From: an uncultured Lachnospiraceae bacterium
GTDB lineage: Bacteria; Bacillota; Clostridia; Lachnospirales; Lachnospiraceae
Direction of reading: 5' to 3'
Length of the DNA: 64,000 nucleotides
Assembly (NCBI GenBank): GCA_934339365.1
Contig: CAKRHW010000009.1
Location: 4,270 to 68,269, forward strand
Shown here: positions 25,657-35,500 of the stretch, one piece after another
Layout: every line of letters begins with the position of its first letter
Numbering within the stretch: the first letter of the stretch is position 1
The notes under the pieces: model-generated
Told to the model about the DNA's origin: nothing
What the model saw: only the letters and a program-made list of their open reading frames with translations
Databases searched by the model: none
Position numbers and translations under genes: made by a program

Positions 25657-26823
25657 ATGAAAGAAACTAGGTTTTTTCATGACAAAATAACGGCATTGAT
25701 ATTTGGAAGTCTGTTTATTACGTTTTTAATGGTTTTCATTAGTATTTCGATTAATCAATCAATTCGATTTACTAAGAATGGCTCGAATGATTCGTTTTAT
25801 AAGCAGGCTTATAGATTAACAATTAAGGCGGAAAAGGTAGATAAAAAATCGAATATTACAATTAATAAGCAGCATACGGAGAAGGAGGCAGAAGTGCTGT
25901 ACCAGAAATTGTGTGGATTTGCGAGAGGTAATGTAAGTTCCAATATTACTGTACATACTGGAGAGGATTATATTGAACGAAGTGCTGAGGTTATTTTTTC
26001 GCAGACGGAAGATTTAAAAGAGAAGATGGGAAAAGAGTATCTGAAGTTGGATTTGAAAAATCAGAATAAGAATGAACCAATGGTAATTATTGGAGATGGA
26101 TATAAAAGTCTGATAAAGGATGGAAAAGTAATATTAGATGGAGAAGGTTATCGGGTTGTGGGGGTGTTGGAAAATAAAATGTTTGCAAATGATTATCGAA
26201 TGATTGTATTTGCACAGAACTGTGGAACAGCAGTTAAACAGAATATTTTAAATGCCTTGATGTTAGAGGATTTGGATTTTGAATTCTCATCAAATCAGAG
26301 CAAAGGGAAGGAGTTATGGAAGGAAATAGAAGAAATGCAAAATACATTGCAAGAGACGATTCACGTGAAAAGCTCGTATAAAAAGATAAAGAAAGAAGCG
26401 ACGACAGTAACAACAAAAACGGATGCGGAGGAAACCGTTGAAGTAATTCGTTCTATGAATGGGTATATGTTTGATGTTTTCTTTGTTTTTGCATTGGTCA
26501 ATGTGCTTTATGTGCTTCGTATTTGGATGAAGCGGAGAGAGAAGGAACTTTCTATCCGAAGAGCATTTGGATATTCGACGATTCAGATTGGTAAATGTAT
26601 TTTTTTTGAATTGTTTAGTATGGAAATGATTGCATCGGCTCTAGCTTTGCTTGTCACAGGAATATGGATGAAAGCAAATGATATGATGAGAGTACAAAGG
26701 CAGTTAGTGCAGAATTTACCGTATTACTATCTGGTGATTGGAGTGGTTTCGATTTTATACATTTTAACCATTTTAGCCAAGGTTCGAAGAATTCAACCAA
26801 TCAATGGAATCAGGCAGTGTTAG
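25657..26823 (+). CDS. FtsX/MacB-type ABC transporter permease, first subunit
   Basis: 388 residues from the ATG at 25657 (AAGGAGGAG upstream; an in-frame start at 25603 lacks one). The topology is MacB-like: one membrane helix at about 13-35, a long outside domain, then three helices in the last 120 residues. The segment EKELSIRRAFGYSTIQIGK between helices is the FtsX-domain coupling region. It forms an operon with a second permease and an ATPase. Substrate unknown; peptide or lipid export or envelope signalling is typical of the class. Confidence 0.85.
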   Translation: MKETRFFHDKITALIFGSLFITFLMVFISISINQSIRFTKNGSNDSFYKQAYRLTIKAEKVDKKSNITINKQHTEKEAEVLYQKLCGFARGNVSSNITVHTGEDYIERSAEVIFSQTEDLKEKMGKEYLKLDLKNQNKNEPMVIIGDGYKSLIKDGKVILDGEGYRVVGVLENKMFANDYRMIVFAQNCGTAVKQNILNALMLEDLDFEFSSNQSKGKELWKEIEEMQNTLQETIHVKSSYKKIKKEATTVTTKTDAEETVEVIRSMNGYMFDVFFVFALVNVLYVLRIWMKRREKELSIRRAFGYSTIQIGKCIFFELFSMEMIASALALLVTGIWMKANDMMRVQRQLVQNLPYYYLVIGVVSILYILTILAKVRRIQPINGIRQC

Positions 26824-26833
26824 GAGGGTGAAA

Positions 26834-28132
26834 ATGAAAATAAAGAATATATTTAGTTTTGCAAGAGAATCAATAAGTCGAAATTTAAAGCAATTTTTAT
26901 TATTGAATTTATTGAGCTTATTGGGATTTGTGATTCTTGGAGTAATCATGTTGCTAGTTATGCTATTAAATCAGGGCGAGATTGAGGTTAATCGTGTCTT
27001 ACAGGATCAATTAGACAGAGCAGGAAGTGTGGTAATGACAGACAGTACGTGGCAAAACCTTCAGGGTAATTCTGAGTTTTATGAGAAGTTAAGAAAGCTA
27101 GAGGGAATGGAACAGCTTTTTTGGTATAGTGAATCGGATTATTTTGATGGAAGTCAGGTAGAAGTATTTCAAAATGTAGAAGTTCCAACAAATCAAAGTG
27201 ATTCGGAAAAGGATTTTCTTAGTGGAATTAGTGAGAATATCGGAGGTACACTGACTACGATGCTACCATGCGAAAATACTACGTTATCGGGTGTAAAAGC
27301 AATGGGGATTTCTCTGAAAAATGGCTCAACAGAGGAGATTGAAAAGCAAAGGCAAGAAGGAGAGGAAGTCGTTTTGTTAGGAGCAAATTATGATGCTTCA
27401 TTGATTGGAAAAAGATTTTCTTTTTATGGTAAGAATTATTATATTGCGGGACAGTTAGAAAATGGGGCAAGAATTCTGTCAACAAGACTAGATGTTGCAA
27501 CGGATTCAACTACAAAATATACACAGGTCTTAGATAATTATCTTTTAATGTGCTTTGATGAAAAAGAGACACCACAAACAGGTAATTATACGTTTATTTG
27601 GAAAAGTGGAATGGATTATGGGACAATTCGAAATGAAATTCAAGCCGCTGCAAAACAATGTAATGTAGTTGTAGGAACAACAAAGATGAAAAGTGTCATT
27701 CAGGAAAATAATCAGGTGTTTAAAACGATGAAGGATAGTTTTGTATTATTATTTATTGTGTTATCCATTTCGACCTTTTTTATTTTCTGTTCCAATCAAT
27801 TTATTAATATTATGAATCGAAAATCGGAGTATGGGATTATGTATGCGAGTGGATGTACAACGAAAGACTTGACGAAGATTCAGATGATGGAAGTTGTCTT
27901 TATTAATGCAATTGCGTATTGCTTAGCGATGGCTGGAATGGTAATTGGAATTCGATTAATAATGTCCTACAATCGTTATTTTATGATTCAAAGTATCTAT
28001 TTTATTAAGCATGATATTTGGTGGATGGTTTTGATTTTTGCGGTGTTTTTTACAGTGATATCTGCAATGTTACCGATTCGTTACATAAAAAGAATGAAAC
28101 CTGTGTATTTGATTGGCGGAAATGAGACTTAA
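26834..28132 (+). CDS. FtsX/MacB-type ABC transporter permease, second subunit
   Basis: 432 residues from the ATG at 26834, with AGGAGGGTG upstream. It starts 10 bp after the first permease stop. Layout is as in the first subunit: a helix at about 17-40, an outside domain to about residue 305, then three helices. The coupling motif is KSEYGIMYASGCTTKDLTKIQ. Low sequence similarity between the two subunits suggests a heterodimeric exporter. Confidence 0.85.
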   Translation: MKIKNIFSFARESISRNLKQFLLLNLLSLLGFVILGVIMLLVMLLNQGEIEVNRVLQDQLDRAGSVVMTDSTWQNLQGNSEFYEKLRKLEGMEQLFWYSESDYFDGSQVEVFQNVEVPTNQSDSEKDFLSGISENIGGTLTTMLPCENTTLSGVKAMGISLKNGSTEEIEKQRQEGEEVVLLGANYDASLIGKRFSFYGKNYYIAGQLENGARILSTRLDVATDSTTKYTQVLDNYLLMCFDEKETPQTGNYTFIWKSGMDYGTIRNEIQAAAKQCNVVVGTTKMKSVIQENNQVFKTMKDSFVLLFIVLSISTFFIFCSNQFINIMNRKSEYGIMYASGCTTKDLTKIQMMEVVFINAIAYCLAMAGMVIGIRLIMSYNRYFMIQSIYFIKHDIWWMVLIFAVFFTVISAMLPIRYIKRMKPVYLIGGNET

Positions 28133-28147
28133 TGATTGGAGGAAATT

Positions 28148-28840
28148 ATGATAACTTTAGAACATGTTTGTAAGACATATGGAAAAGGGGATAATAAAAA
28201 AGAAGCTTTAAAGGATATTAATCTAACGATTCAGGATGGCGAATTGGTTGCGATTATGGGAACGTCTGGCTCTGGAAAAACGACTTTGTTGAATATGATT
28301 GGAGCAATGGATAGTATTTCAAGCGGGAGTTATAGATACCAGACTAAAGAGAGAAGTATTGAGGTCGATAAGTTGAAAAATCAAGGGCTTCATATGTTTC
28401 GTAAGGAGAATGTAAGTTTTGTGTTTCAGCAGTTTGCACTTATGAATCATTATACGGTTTATGAGAATGTTGAAATGCCTCTTCGAATCAGAAATCTGAG
28501 TAAGAAACAGAGAAGAAAAATGGTAATGGAGCAACTTGAAAAGATGCATATTGCTGATTTGGCAAAGAAGTTGCCTGTGCAGATATCGGGAGGACAGCAG
28601 CAGAGATGTGCAATTGCAAGAGCATTGGTACAGGAAACGGATTTATTATTAGCGGATGAACCAACTGGAGCATTAGATCATGCTACGGGAACGGAGATAA
28701 TGAATTTATTAAAGGAAATCAATGATGAAGGAAAAACTGTAATCATTGTAACGCACGACCCAGAAATTGCGGCCTGTGCAAAAAGAATTGTAAGAATTGA
28801 GGATGGAAAGCTCGTATCGGATGAGATGTTAAATAGGTAA
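28148..28840 (+). CDS. ABC transporter ATPase, LolD/MacB-like
   Basis: 230 residues from the ATG at 28148 (TTGGAGG upstream). Walker A is GTSGSGKTT, the Q loop is FVFQQFALMNHYT, the signature is ISGGQQQRCAIARAL and Walker B is DLLLADEPTGALD. It powers the two FtsX-type permeases encoded just upstream. The operon ends at a terminator shared with the convergent two-component genes, which are candidates to regulate it. Confidence 0.93.
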   Translation: MITLEHVCKTYGKGDNKKEALKDINLTIQDGELVAIMGTSGSGKTTLLNMIGAMDSISSGSYRYQTKERSIEVDKLKNQGLHMFRKENVSFVFQQFALMNHYTVYENVEMPLRIRNLSKKQRRKMVMEQLEKMHIADLAKKLPVQISGGQQQRCAIARALVQETDLLLADEPTGALDHATGTEIMNLLKEINDEGKTVIIVTHDPEIAACAKRIVRIEDGKLVSDEMLNR

Positions 28841-28843
28841 AGA

Positions 28844-28886
28844 AAAAGCTGTCGTTTTATTTGAGATTATAAAGCGACAGCTTTTG
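28844..28886. terminator. Bidirectional terminator between the ABC operon and the histidine kinase gene
   Basis: AAAAGCTGTCGTTTTAT pairs with ATAAAGCGACAGCTTTT around a loop of about 8 nt, with A and T runs on both sides, so it could serve both convergent transcripts. Confidence 0.85.
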
Positions 28887-28889
28887 TAA

Positions 28890-28905
28890 TGTTACACGTG
28901 AAACA
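28890..28905. promoter_or_regulatory. Distal parS site overlapping a stop codon
   Basis: TGTTACACGTGAAACA matches 15 of 16 parS bases. On the minus strand it supplies the last codons of the histidine kinase (Met-Phe-His-Val-stop). It lies about 12 kb from the main parS cluster. Confidence 0.85.
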
Positions 28906-30217
28906 TTACAAGAAAGGTTGTGAGGCCATTTTCACAGTGTACTTTGATTGAGCCTTTGTGTTTTTCGGCAATGTCCTTTGCAATAGGAAGTCCTAAGCCA
29001 AAATGTCCTTGACTTCGACTGCGGGCTTTATCGACACGATAAAATCGTTGAAAGATACGATTTTGATCTTCTTTTGATATAGAAATTCCGGTGTTTGAAA
29101 CGGAAAGCTGAATTTGTCGATTTATTTTCTTTAAAGTGATTATAATTTGACCATTTGGTTTGGTATAGTAAAAGGCATTATCAAGAAGAATGGAGAAGAG
29201 TTGCTGAATCTCTTCACGAATTCCGTTAAAATTAAGGTCTGGTTCAATTGTATAATCAAATTTAATGTTTTTTTCAAATGCAATGCTTTCAAATGGCAGT
29301 AATCTTTCTAAAATGCAATCACTAATAGAAAAGTTTTGAAAATATTGGGTTTGTGATTCGTTTTGATCTAATCGGCATAAAGTTAATAAGGAATTAACTA
29401 ACTTTCCCATTCGGTGACATTCAGACTGAATATAGCTGAGCCATTTACTATGTCCATATTGGTCGGATAGAAGCTCACTATTTGCCTGAATAATCGTAAT
29501 GGGGGTTTTTAGTTCGTGACTGGCAGCTGAGATAAAGTCCTTTTTCTGTTGAAAAACTTTTTCTACCGGACGAACAATCAGGCAGGAAATCAAATAGGAT
29601 AAAAATATAAAAATTAATAATCCGATAAGTCCTAAAATCAATGAGGTAATCAAAAAACTGCGGAAGCTACGATATGAAATATTGGTATCCATAAGTACAA
29701 TGTGATATCCGTCAAAGGAATGCTGTCTAATGAATTTTAATGTTCCCATTTTGCCAGTATCTTCGGACATATTTAGAATTTTCTTAGCATATTCTTTTCG
29801 AGTGTCTTCAGAATAAGTAGTTGTATCATCACGATTTGATTCTGAATATTGATATTCCTTTGAATTCGAGCATTTGATGTAAATCAAGGAGTAAGAATGA
29901 ACAAGCTCCTTTAAATCTTTGTCGGAGGTTTTTGAATGTGGAAGGGATGGCTCTCGTTTCGGAGGATTCATTTCAGGACGTTCTTTATTGCTATTTTCAT
30001 TTTCACCTTGTGGAGAAGAATTTGATTTGGGTGGAGGAGATGGTTGTGTTTGGTTTATTTTTTCAGATAAATAATATTCTGATACGTCATTCATTTCACT
30101 GGTAATTTTCTCATAGTTTAAGATGTTGGTTGCTACAAGAATAAGAATTAAAGTGAAAGAAAGAAGAATCATCATAAGTGCCATGATTTTATGGCGAAGT
30201 TTATTGGTTGTATTCAT
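28892..30217 (-). CDS. Sensor histidine kinase
   Basis: 441 residues from the ATG at 30217 (GAAAGGA upstream). Membrane helices at about 11-32 and 188-213 enclose an outside domain whose first part is rich in Pro, Ser and Asn (about residues 57-97). The phospho-acceptor is His234 in SAASHELKTPI. The ATPase part has an N box in QLFSILLDNAFYYTK and a G box in RSQGHFGLGLPIAKDI. It follows the response regulator gene by 35 bp. The signal is unknown; the adjacent exporter operon is a plausible target. Confidence 0.93.
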   Translation of the reverse strand: MNTTNKLRHKIMALMMILLSFTLILILVATNILNYEKITSEMNDVSEYYLSEKINQTQPSPPPKSNSSPQGENENSNKERPEMNPPKREPSLPHSKTSDKDLKELVHSYSLIYIKCSNSKEYQYSESNRDDTTTYSEDTRKEYAKKILNMSEDTGKMGTLKFIRQHSFDGYHIVLMDTNISYRSFRSFLITSLILGLIGLLIFIFLSYLISCLIVRPVEKVFQQKKDFISAASHELKTPITIIQANSELLSDQYGHSKWLSYIQSECHRMGKLVNSLLTLCRLDQNESQTQYFQNFSISDCILERLLPFESIAFEKNIKFDYTIEPDLNFNGIREEIQQLFSILLDNAFYYTKPNGQIIITLKKINRQIQLSVSNTGISISKEDQNRIFQRFYRVDKARSRSQGHFGLGLPIAKDIAEKHKGSIKVHCENGLTTFLVMFHV

Positions 30218-30252
30218 GTGATTTCCTTTCTGAAAAAGATAGGGCAGCAAGA

Positions 30253-30933
30253 TTATTTTTGCAGTTCTAAGCAATAACCAAGCTTACGAATGGTTTTAAT
30301 GGTGACGTTTGTTTTTAGATATAGCAATTTTTTTCGTAAAAATGATATATAGACTTCTACATTGTTGTACTCCGCATCGGAGTCATAGCCCCATACTTTT
30401 TCAATAATTTGTTCACGACTGATAATCTGTTCTTTGTTGTGTAGAAAAAAATCCATAAGCTGATATTCTTTGCCATGTAAAGGAAGAGAAAGCCCGGAAC
30501 TACTACAGCATAGGGAGTTTTGTCCATGAATCATATATAAATCTCCGAATGTGAGGCTGCAGATTTCTTGAATGGATTTGCGTCGAGTAAGTGCCCGAAG
30601 GCGTGCAAATAGTTCTTCACGATGAAATGGTTTGCATAGGTAATCGTCTGCACCGCAGTCTAGTCCTAGAATTTTGTCTTCTAATTCAGACTTTGCTGTG
30701 AGTAAAATAACCGGAGTATTAATATGTTCTGCTCGCAGATGTTGTAAAATCGTAGGTCCATCCATGCCAGGAAGCATCCAATCTAAAATAATAGCATCAT
30801 ATAAGTCACTACGGGCTTGTTCATAGCCTTCTAACCCATTCGCACACCAATCGGTTATATAACCTTCTTTTTTTAATGAAACAACAAGTGCTTCTGCAAA
30901 ATGTTTTTCGTCTTCTATTAATAAAAATCTCAT
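30253..30933 (-). CDS. OmpR/PhoB-type response regulator
   Basis: 226 residues from the ATG at 30933, which has GAGAGG upstream; the upstream in-frame extension lacks family similarity. The receiver has an acidic pair near ED8-9, phospho-acceptor Asp51 in ILDWMLPGMDG and Lys in VILLTAKSE. The C-terminal winged-helix DNA-binding domain contains LHGKEYQLMDFFLHNKEQII and VEVYISFLRKKL. It is divergent from the VTC operon and could act on that promoter or on the ABC operon. Confidence 0.94.
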   Translation of the reverse strand: MRFLLIEDEKHFAEALVVSLKKEGYITDWCANGLEGYEQARSDLYDAIILDWMLPGMDGPTILQHLRAEHINTPVILLTAKSELEDKILGLDCGADDYLCKPFHREELFARLRALTRRKSIQEICSLTFGDLYMIHGQNSLCCSSSGLSLPLHGKEYQLMDFFLHNKEQIISREQIIEKVWGYDSDAEYNNVEVYISFLRKKLLYLKTNVTIKTIRKLGYCLELQK

Positions 30934-31176
30934 AGGTAAATCCTCTCGTTCTATATAGAATGATAGCATTCGCACATAGGCGATGATTTGCTTTAGACTA
31001 ATTATATCATAATCCATGCTTCTTAAAATAAGATTGAAATAAAATTTATAATCATTCAATGTTTCTTTAAGAAAAAATAGATAGAATGTTCATTGTAGAA
31101 ATGCAAGAAGCGTTTATGGGATTCTTGATGCAAGACAAGAGGAACTGAGAAAAAATGGTGATGAAAGGAGGGGAAA

Positions 31177-31881
31177 ATGCCATCTATATTCGAAAGACGT
31201 GAAGTTAAGTATGTGATGACAAAGGAACAATATGAGAAGCTAATGTCTTCAATTAGAGATCAGCTTGTGGAAGAGGAATTTTTCAAGTATAAAATTTTAA
31301 ATATTTATTATGATACGAAGAATTTTGATTTGTTCCGAAAATCAAGTGAGAAGCCAGAGTTTAAGGAAAAACTCAGGGTAAGAAATTATGGAGAAGTGGA
31401 GGATGGTAAAAAAGTATTTTTAGAAGTAAAAAAGAAATATAAGGGAATTGTATACAAAAGAAGAATTGAATTAGAACGAGAAGAGGTTTATGAAGCAATT
31501 AGGAAAAGGGAGCTTCCTATGCAGTTAAAAACAATTAACCAAAGGGAGATTGGGATGTTTTTAAAACGATATGAGTTAGAACCGCAGGTGTATTTAAGTT
31601 ATGACAGGGAAGCATACCAATGGAAAACGAATCCGGATTTTCGTATGACGTTTGATCAAAATATACGATATCGTCTGAATGATGTGCTGTTCGAAGAGGG
31701 AGATGAGGGCGAGCATATTTTAGATAAGGATAAAATTTTGATGGAATTAAAATGTTTGAATAGCCTTCCACTGGAATTTTCAAGATTATTGAGTGCACTT
31801 GGAATTTTTAATGTTTCATTCTCAAAGATAGGAAGTGTTTATAAAAAGGTAATACTTCCTGGGCTGAGAAAAAATAAATAA
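31177..31881 (+). CDS. VTC domain (polyphosphate polymerase-like) protein
   Basis: 234 residues with the full VTC/triphosphate tunnel pattern: ERREVKY near the N-terminus, NIYYDT, KLRVRNYG, VFLEVKKKYKGIVYKRR, LSYDREAY, ILMELKC and the late SFSKIGSVYK. These basic and acidic residues line the catalytic tunnel in the yeast Vtc4 polyphosphate polymerase. It has no SPX domain or membrane helices. The start has AAAGGAGGGG. It is followed by a DUF4956 gene, the usual partner. Polyphosphate synthesis is plausible but unproven for this bacterial subfamily. Confidence 0.88.
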   Translation: MPSIFERREVKYVMTKEQYEKLMSSIRDQLVEEEFFKYKILNIYYDTKNFDLFRKSSEKPEFKEKLRVRNYGEVEDGKKVFLEVKKKYKGIVYKRRIELEREEVYEAIRKRELPMQLKTINQREIGMFLKRYELEPQVYLSYDREAYQWKTNPDFRMTFDQNIRYRLNDVLFEEGDEGEHILDKDKILMELKCLNSLPLEFSRLLSALGIFNVSFSKIGSVYKKVILPGLRKNK

Positions 31882-31909
31882 AACGAAGACACGCAAGAGA
31901 GGAGTTTAT

Positions 31910-32563
31910 ATGAGTAAGATATTGGAAGTACAGGTTGAAAATCCATTGGGGTTAGTAATGATTGCATTTGTGTTAGGATGTTTTTTAGCAGTTATCTGTT
32001 CGAAAACGAGCAAATGTACAAGAAATATGATTGTTTCATTGGCAATTCTGCCATCACTTGTAACGGCTGCATTACTTGCAGTGAATGGAAACATGGGGGC
32101 ATCGATTGCTGTATTAGGTGTATTTGGTTTAGTGCGTTTTCGAAGTGTTGCAGGAACGTCGCGTGATATTATTAATGTTTTTTTTGCGATGGCATCTGGG
32201 CTGCTCGTAAGTACGGGATATATTTTTGTAGCTATTTTTCTTACACTTTTAGTAGGAATTTTATTGTTTGCAAGTACAAGAGTAGTATTTCAAAAATATT
32301 CTGACGATTATGAATTAAAGATTTTAGTGCCAGAAGACCTAGATTTCACAGAAACATATCAGGTGCTTTTATGGAGATATTTTAATGAATTTCATCTTAA
32401 TCGCGTAAAGACAACGAATATGGGCTCTTTATTTGAATTAACCTATTATGTTTCTCCCAAAGAGGGAATGAATGTAAAAGAGATGATGGATGACATCAGA
32501 ACACATAATGGTAATTTAAATGTAGTTTATTCGCGTTGTGACCAGGGATTAGAAAATCTATAA
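31910..32563 (+). CDS. DUF4956 membrane protein
   Basis: 217 residues. Membrane helices at about 14-32, 40-62, 68-80 and 85-115 fill the N-terminal half. Conserved sequence GVFGLVRFRSVAGTSRDIINVFFAMASG is the DUF4956 hallmark. The C-terminal half is soluble. The family travels with VTC-domain proteins, and the gene lies 28 bp after the VTC gene. It may be the membrane anchor or channel for the VTC product; this is inference. Confidence 0.88.
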   Translation: MSKILEVQVENPLGLVMIAFVLGCFLAVICSKTSKCTRNMIVSLAILPSLVTAALLAVNGNMGASIAVLGVFGLVRFRSVAGTSRDIINVFFAMASGLLVSTGYIFVAIFLTLLVGILLFASTRVVFQKYSDDYELKILVPEDLDFTETYQVLLWRYFNEFHLNRVKTTNMGSLFELTYYVSPKEGMNVKEMMDDIRTHNGNLNVVYSRCDQGLENL

Positions 32564-32588
32564 AATTATTTTAGAAAAGAGGACAATT

Positions 32589-35500
32589 ATGAAGAGAAAA
32601 TTATGTTTTGTATTAGCAGGCTCATTAATGGTAATGAATATGCCTGTCGTTGCACATGCAGAGAAAAATGTTAAGGTTAAAAATGTAAATGGAAATGTTT
32701 TGACGATTCCGGTAGGAAGTAGTTTTTCTTTAAAAACAAATATGGCTAATAAGAATATTTCGTTTACTTCGTCAAAGGATAAGATTGCGGTAGTAAGTGG
32801 AACCGGAATGGTAACCGCCAAGAAAAAAGGAACTACGATTGTTTCTTTGAAGGATAAGAAGAGCAAAAATGTTAAAAAATTAAAAATCAAAGTGCAGGCT
32901 CCGAAAGAATATGTGATTACCAAGGTATCTGGTACTTATTACAGTCAGGTAAAGGTTCGTGTGAAAGCGAAAAAGGGATATCAGCTTTATTATTCTACGG
33001 ATGGAACATTTCATTCTAAGAATAAAATTTGTGCAACTAAGAGCAAAAATTTTACTTTCCAGAAGTCAACAAAGTTAAATATTTATGCGTTTAAGAAGGG
33101 TGAGAAGATTACAAATCTTGCAAAAGCGAAAAAGAAGATTATTTATACATATGTTATAAAGAAGCAGGTTGTAGATTCGGAAGAAACAACGAAGGAAAAT
33201 ACAACTACGAGTGAACAGGCAACAACGGCTACTACAAAGGTAACAGAAGCTGCAACTACAGTGGCTGCGACAACTGCTGAAACAGCAACTACTACAGCTG
33301 AAACAACAACACAGATGGCGACAACTACAGCAGAAACCACAAGTGTTAAGGAAACTGTAGCAGAAACTACTGCAAAAGAGACTACAAGTACAGCACCTAC
33401 AACAACCGTAAAAGAGACAACGAGTACAGCACCTACAACAATAAAAGAGACAACGAGTACAGCACCTACAACAACAATAAAAGAGACAACGAGTACAGTA
33501 CCTACAACAATAAAAGAGACAACGAGTACAGCACCTACAACAACTGTAAAAGAGACAACGAGTACAGCACCTACAACAACCGTAAAAGAGACAACAAGTG
33601 CAGTACCTACAACAACTGTAAAAGAGACAACAAGTGCAGTACCTACAACGACAGAGGTCGCTGAGACAACGAGTATTCCTGAGATGACAACGATTGCTGA
33701 AACAACAGCAGAACCAGAAGCAACTACAACAGAGGAAACATCTGTAGAGGCTACTACCGAAGATGTTACTACGACGGAACCAGAAGCAACTACCGGAGAG
33801 ACAAGTACAGAAGAAACAACGACGGAAGTAGAACCAACAGCACCAGACCCAACAACAGAGGAAACAACCTCCGAAGAGCAGACAAGTGGTGAATTTCCAA
33901 CAGATGAGACAAGACCGACAATGCCTGAGTTCCCAACGGATATGACAAGACCGACAATGCCTGAGTTCCCAACGGATATGACAAGACCGACAATGCCTGA
34001 GTTCCCAACGGATATGACAAGACCGACAATGCCGGAATTCCCGACAGATGAGACAACGGAAGAAATAACAACGGAAGAAACAAGTACAGAAGAAGCAAGT
34101 ACAGAGGAAGCAAGCACAGAAGAGGCAAGTACAGAGGAAGCAAGCACAGAAGAAGCAACAACGGAGGAAGCAAGCACAGAAGAGGCAAGTACAGAGGAAG
34201 CAAGCACAGAAGAGGCAAGTACAGAGGAAACAAGCACAGAAGAAGCAAGCACAGAAGAAGCAACTACAGAGGAGACTAGTACAGAAGAAAGTACGACAGG
34301 TGCAACAGAAGAGACAACAACAGAGCAGGAGACAACAGAGGCAGGAAAGACAGAAAGCTCATATGCAGAGATTCAGGAAGATGGCAAGGTTCAGGTTGTG
34401 ATTGGAAATGCACCGGAAAAGAAGGTTACTTTAACCAATGACGCAGGAGAAGAAATTCTGTCAATCAGTAAAAAGAATAAAGTGACAATTTCTAAGGCAG
34501 GAACGTATCGTATTACATCTGATCAGGTGGAAATGATTACCGGAAGAATTGAAGTTGATGCTGAGGATGCAGATGTAAATGTAATTCTTGCAGGTGTACA
34601 ATTGACAAGTGATGATACAGATGGAGTATTTACAGTTAAGAAGAAAACTGCTAGTGTAAATGTTACATTAGAAGAGGGAACTGTAAATAAATTTGCAGAT
34701 ACAGCAGAAACAGGAACGGAGACAAATGAGGAGACTGGAGCTGAGACAACTGTTTATCCGGATGGAGCGATAGTTAGTAAGCAGACAGGACTTACCATTC
34801 AGGGTACAGGAAAATTGTATGTATCTTCAAAACTTGGAAGTGGAATTAAATCAACTGACAGCTTACAGATTACCAATGCAGATATTGTAGTTACAGAAGC
34901 TGGAAATAATGGTATTTCAGGTAAAACGGAATTAATTGTAAAAGATAGTAGTTTAGATATTACTTCTGACAGCGATGGATTAAAGACAACAACTCCAGAT
35001 GATACAACATTAGGAAATATGGAGTTGACTAATACAAAAATTAAGATTCAATGCAATGAAGATGGAATTCAATGTTATAAGGATGCCGTTATTACAGATT
35101 GTGATATTGATATTCAGGCTACTAAGGATACAAGTAAATTAACAACAGTAGATGGAGAAACAAAGAATAGCTTTAAGGGAATCAAAGCAGAAGGAAATCT
35201 GACGATTTCTGGAGGTACTTTTAATATTGTTTCAAGTGATGATGCAATTCATTCAAATGCTACCATTGAGATCAAGGATGATCCAGAGATGAATTTAAAT
35301 ACCGGAGATGATGGAATTCATGCAGATGATGAATTAACGATTCAGAGTGGAAATATTACAGTGGAGCAGTCTTACGAAGGACTTGAAGCAGCAAATATTG
35401 TAATTAATGGTGGAGAAATTCATGTAAAATCAAGTGATGACGGAATTAATGCAGCTGGCGGCTCTGATGGAAACACGAATGGTGGAAACTTTGGAGATGA

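Noticed and set aside
26357..26372. TTCACGTGAA inside the first FtsX-type permease gene
   Set aside because: The 10-bp core matches, but the outer bases do not fit parS.
33143..34252. 369-codon open frame antisense to the repeat region
   Set aside because: Low-complexity Val/Ser/Leu sequence produced by the repeats on the other strand.
33374..34290. Possible CRISPR array
   Set aside because: Repeats are contiguous, in frame and without unique spacers; they are protein repeats.
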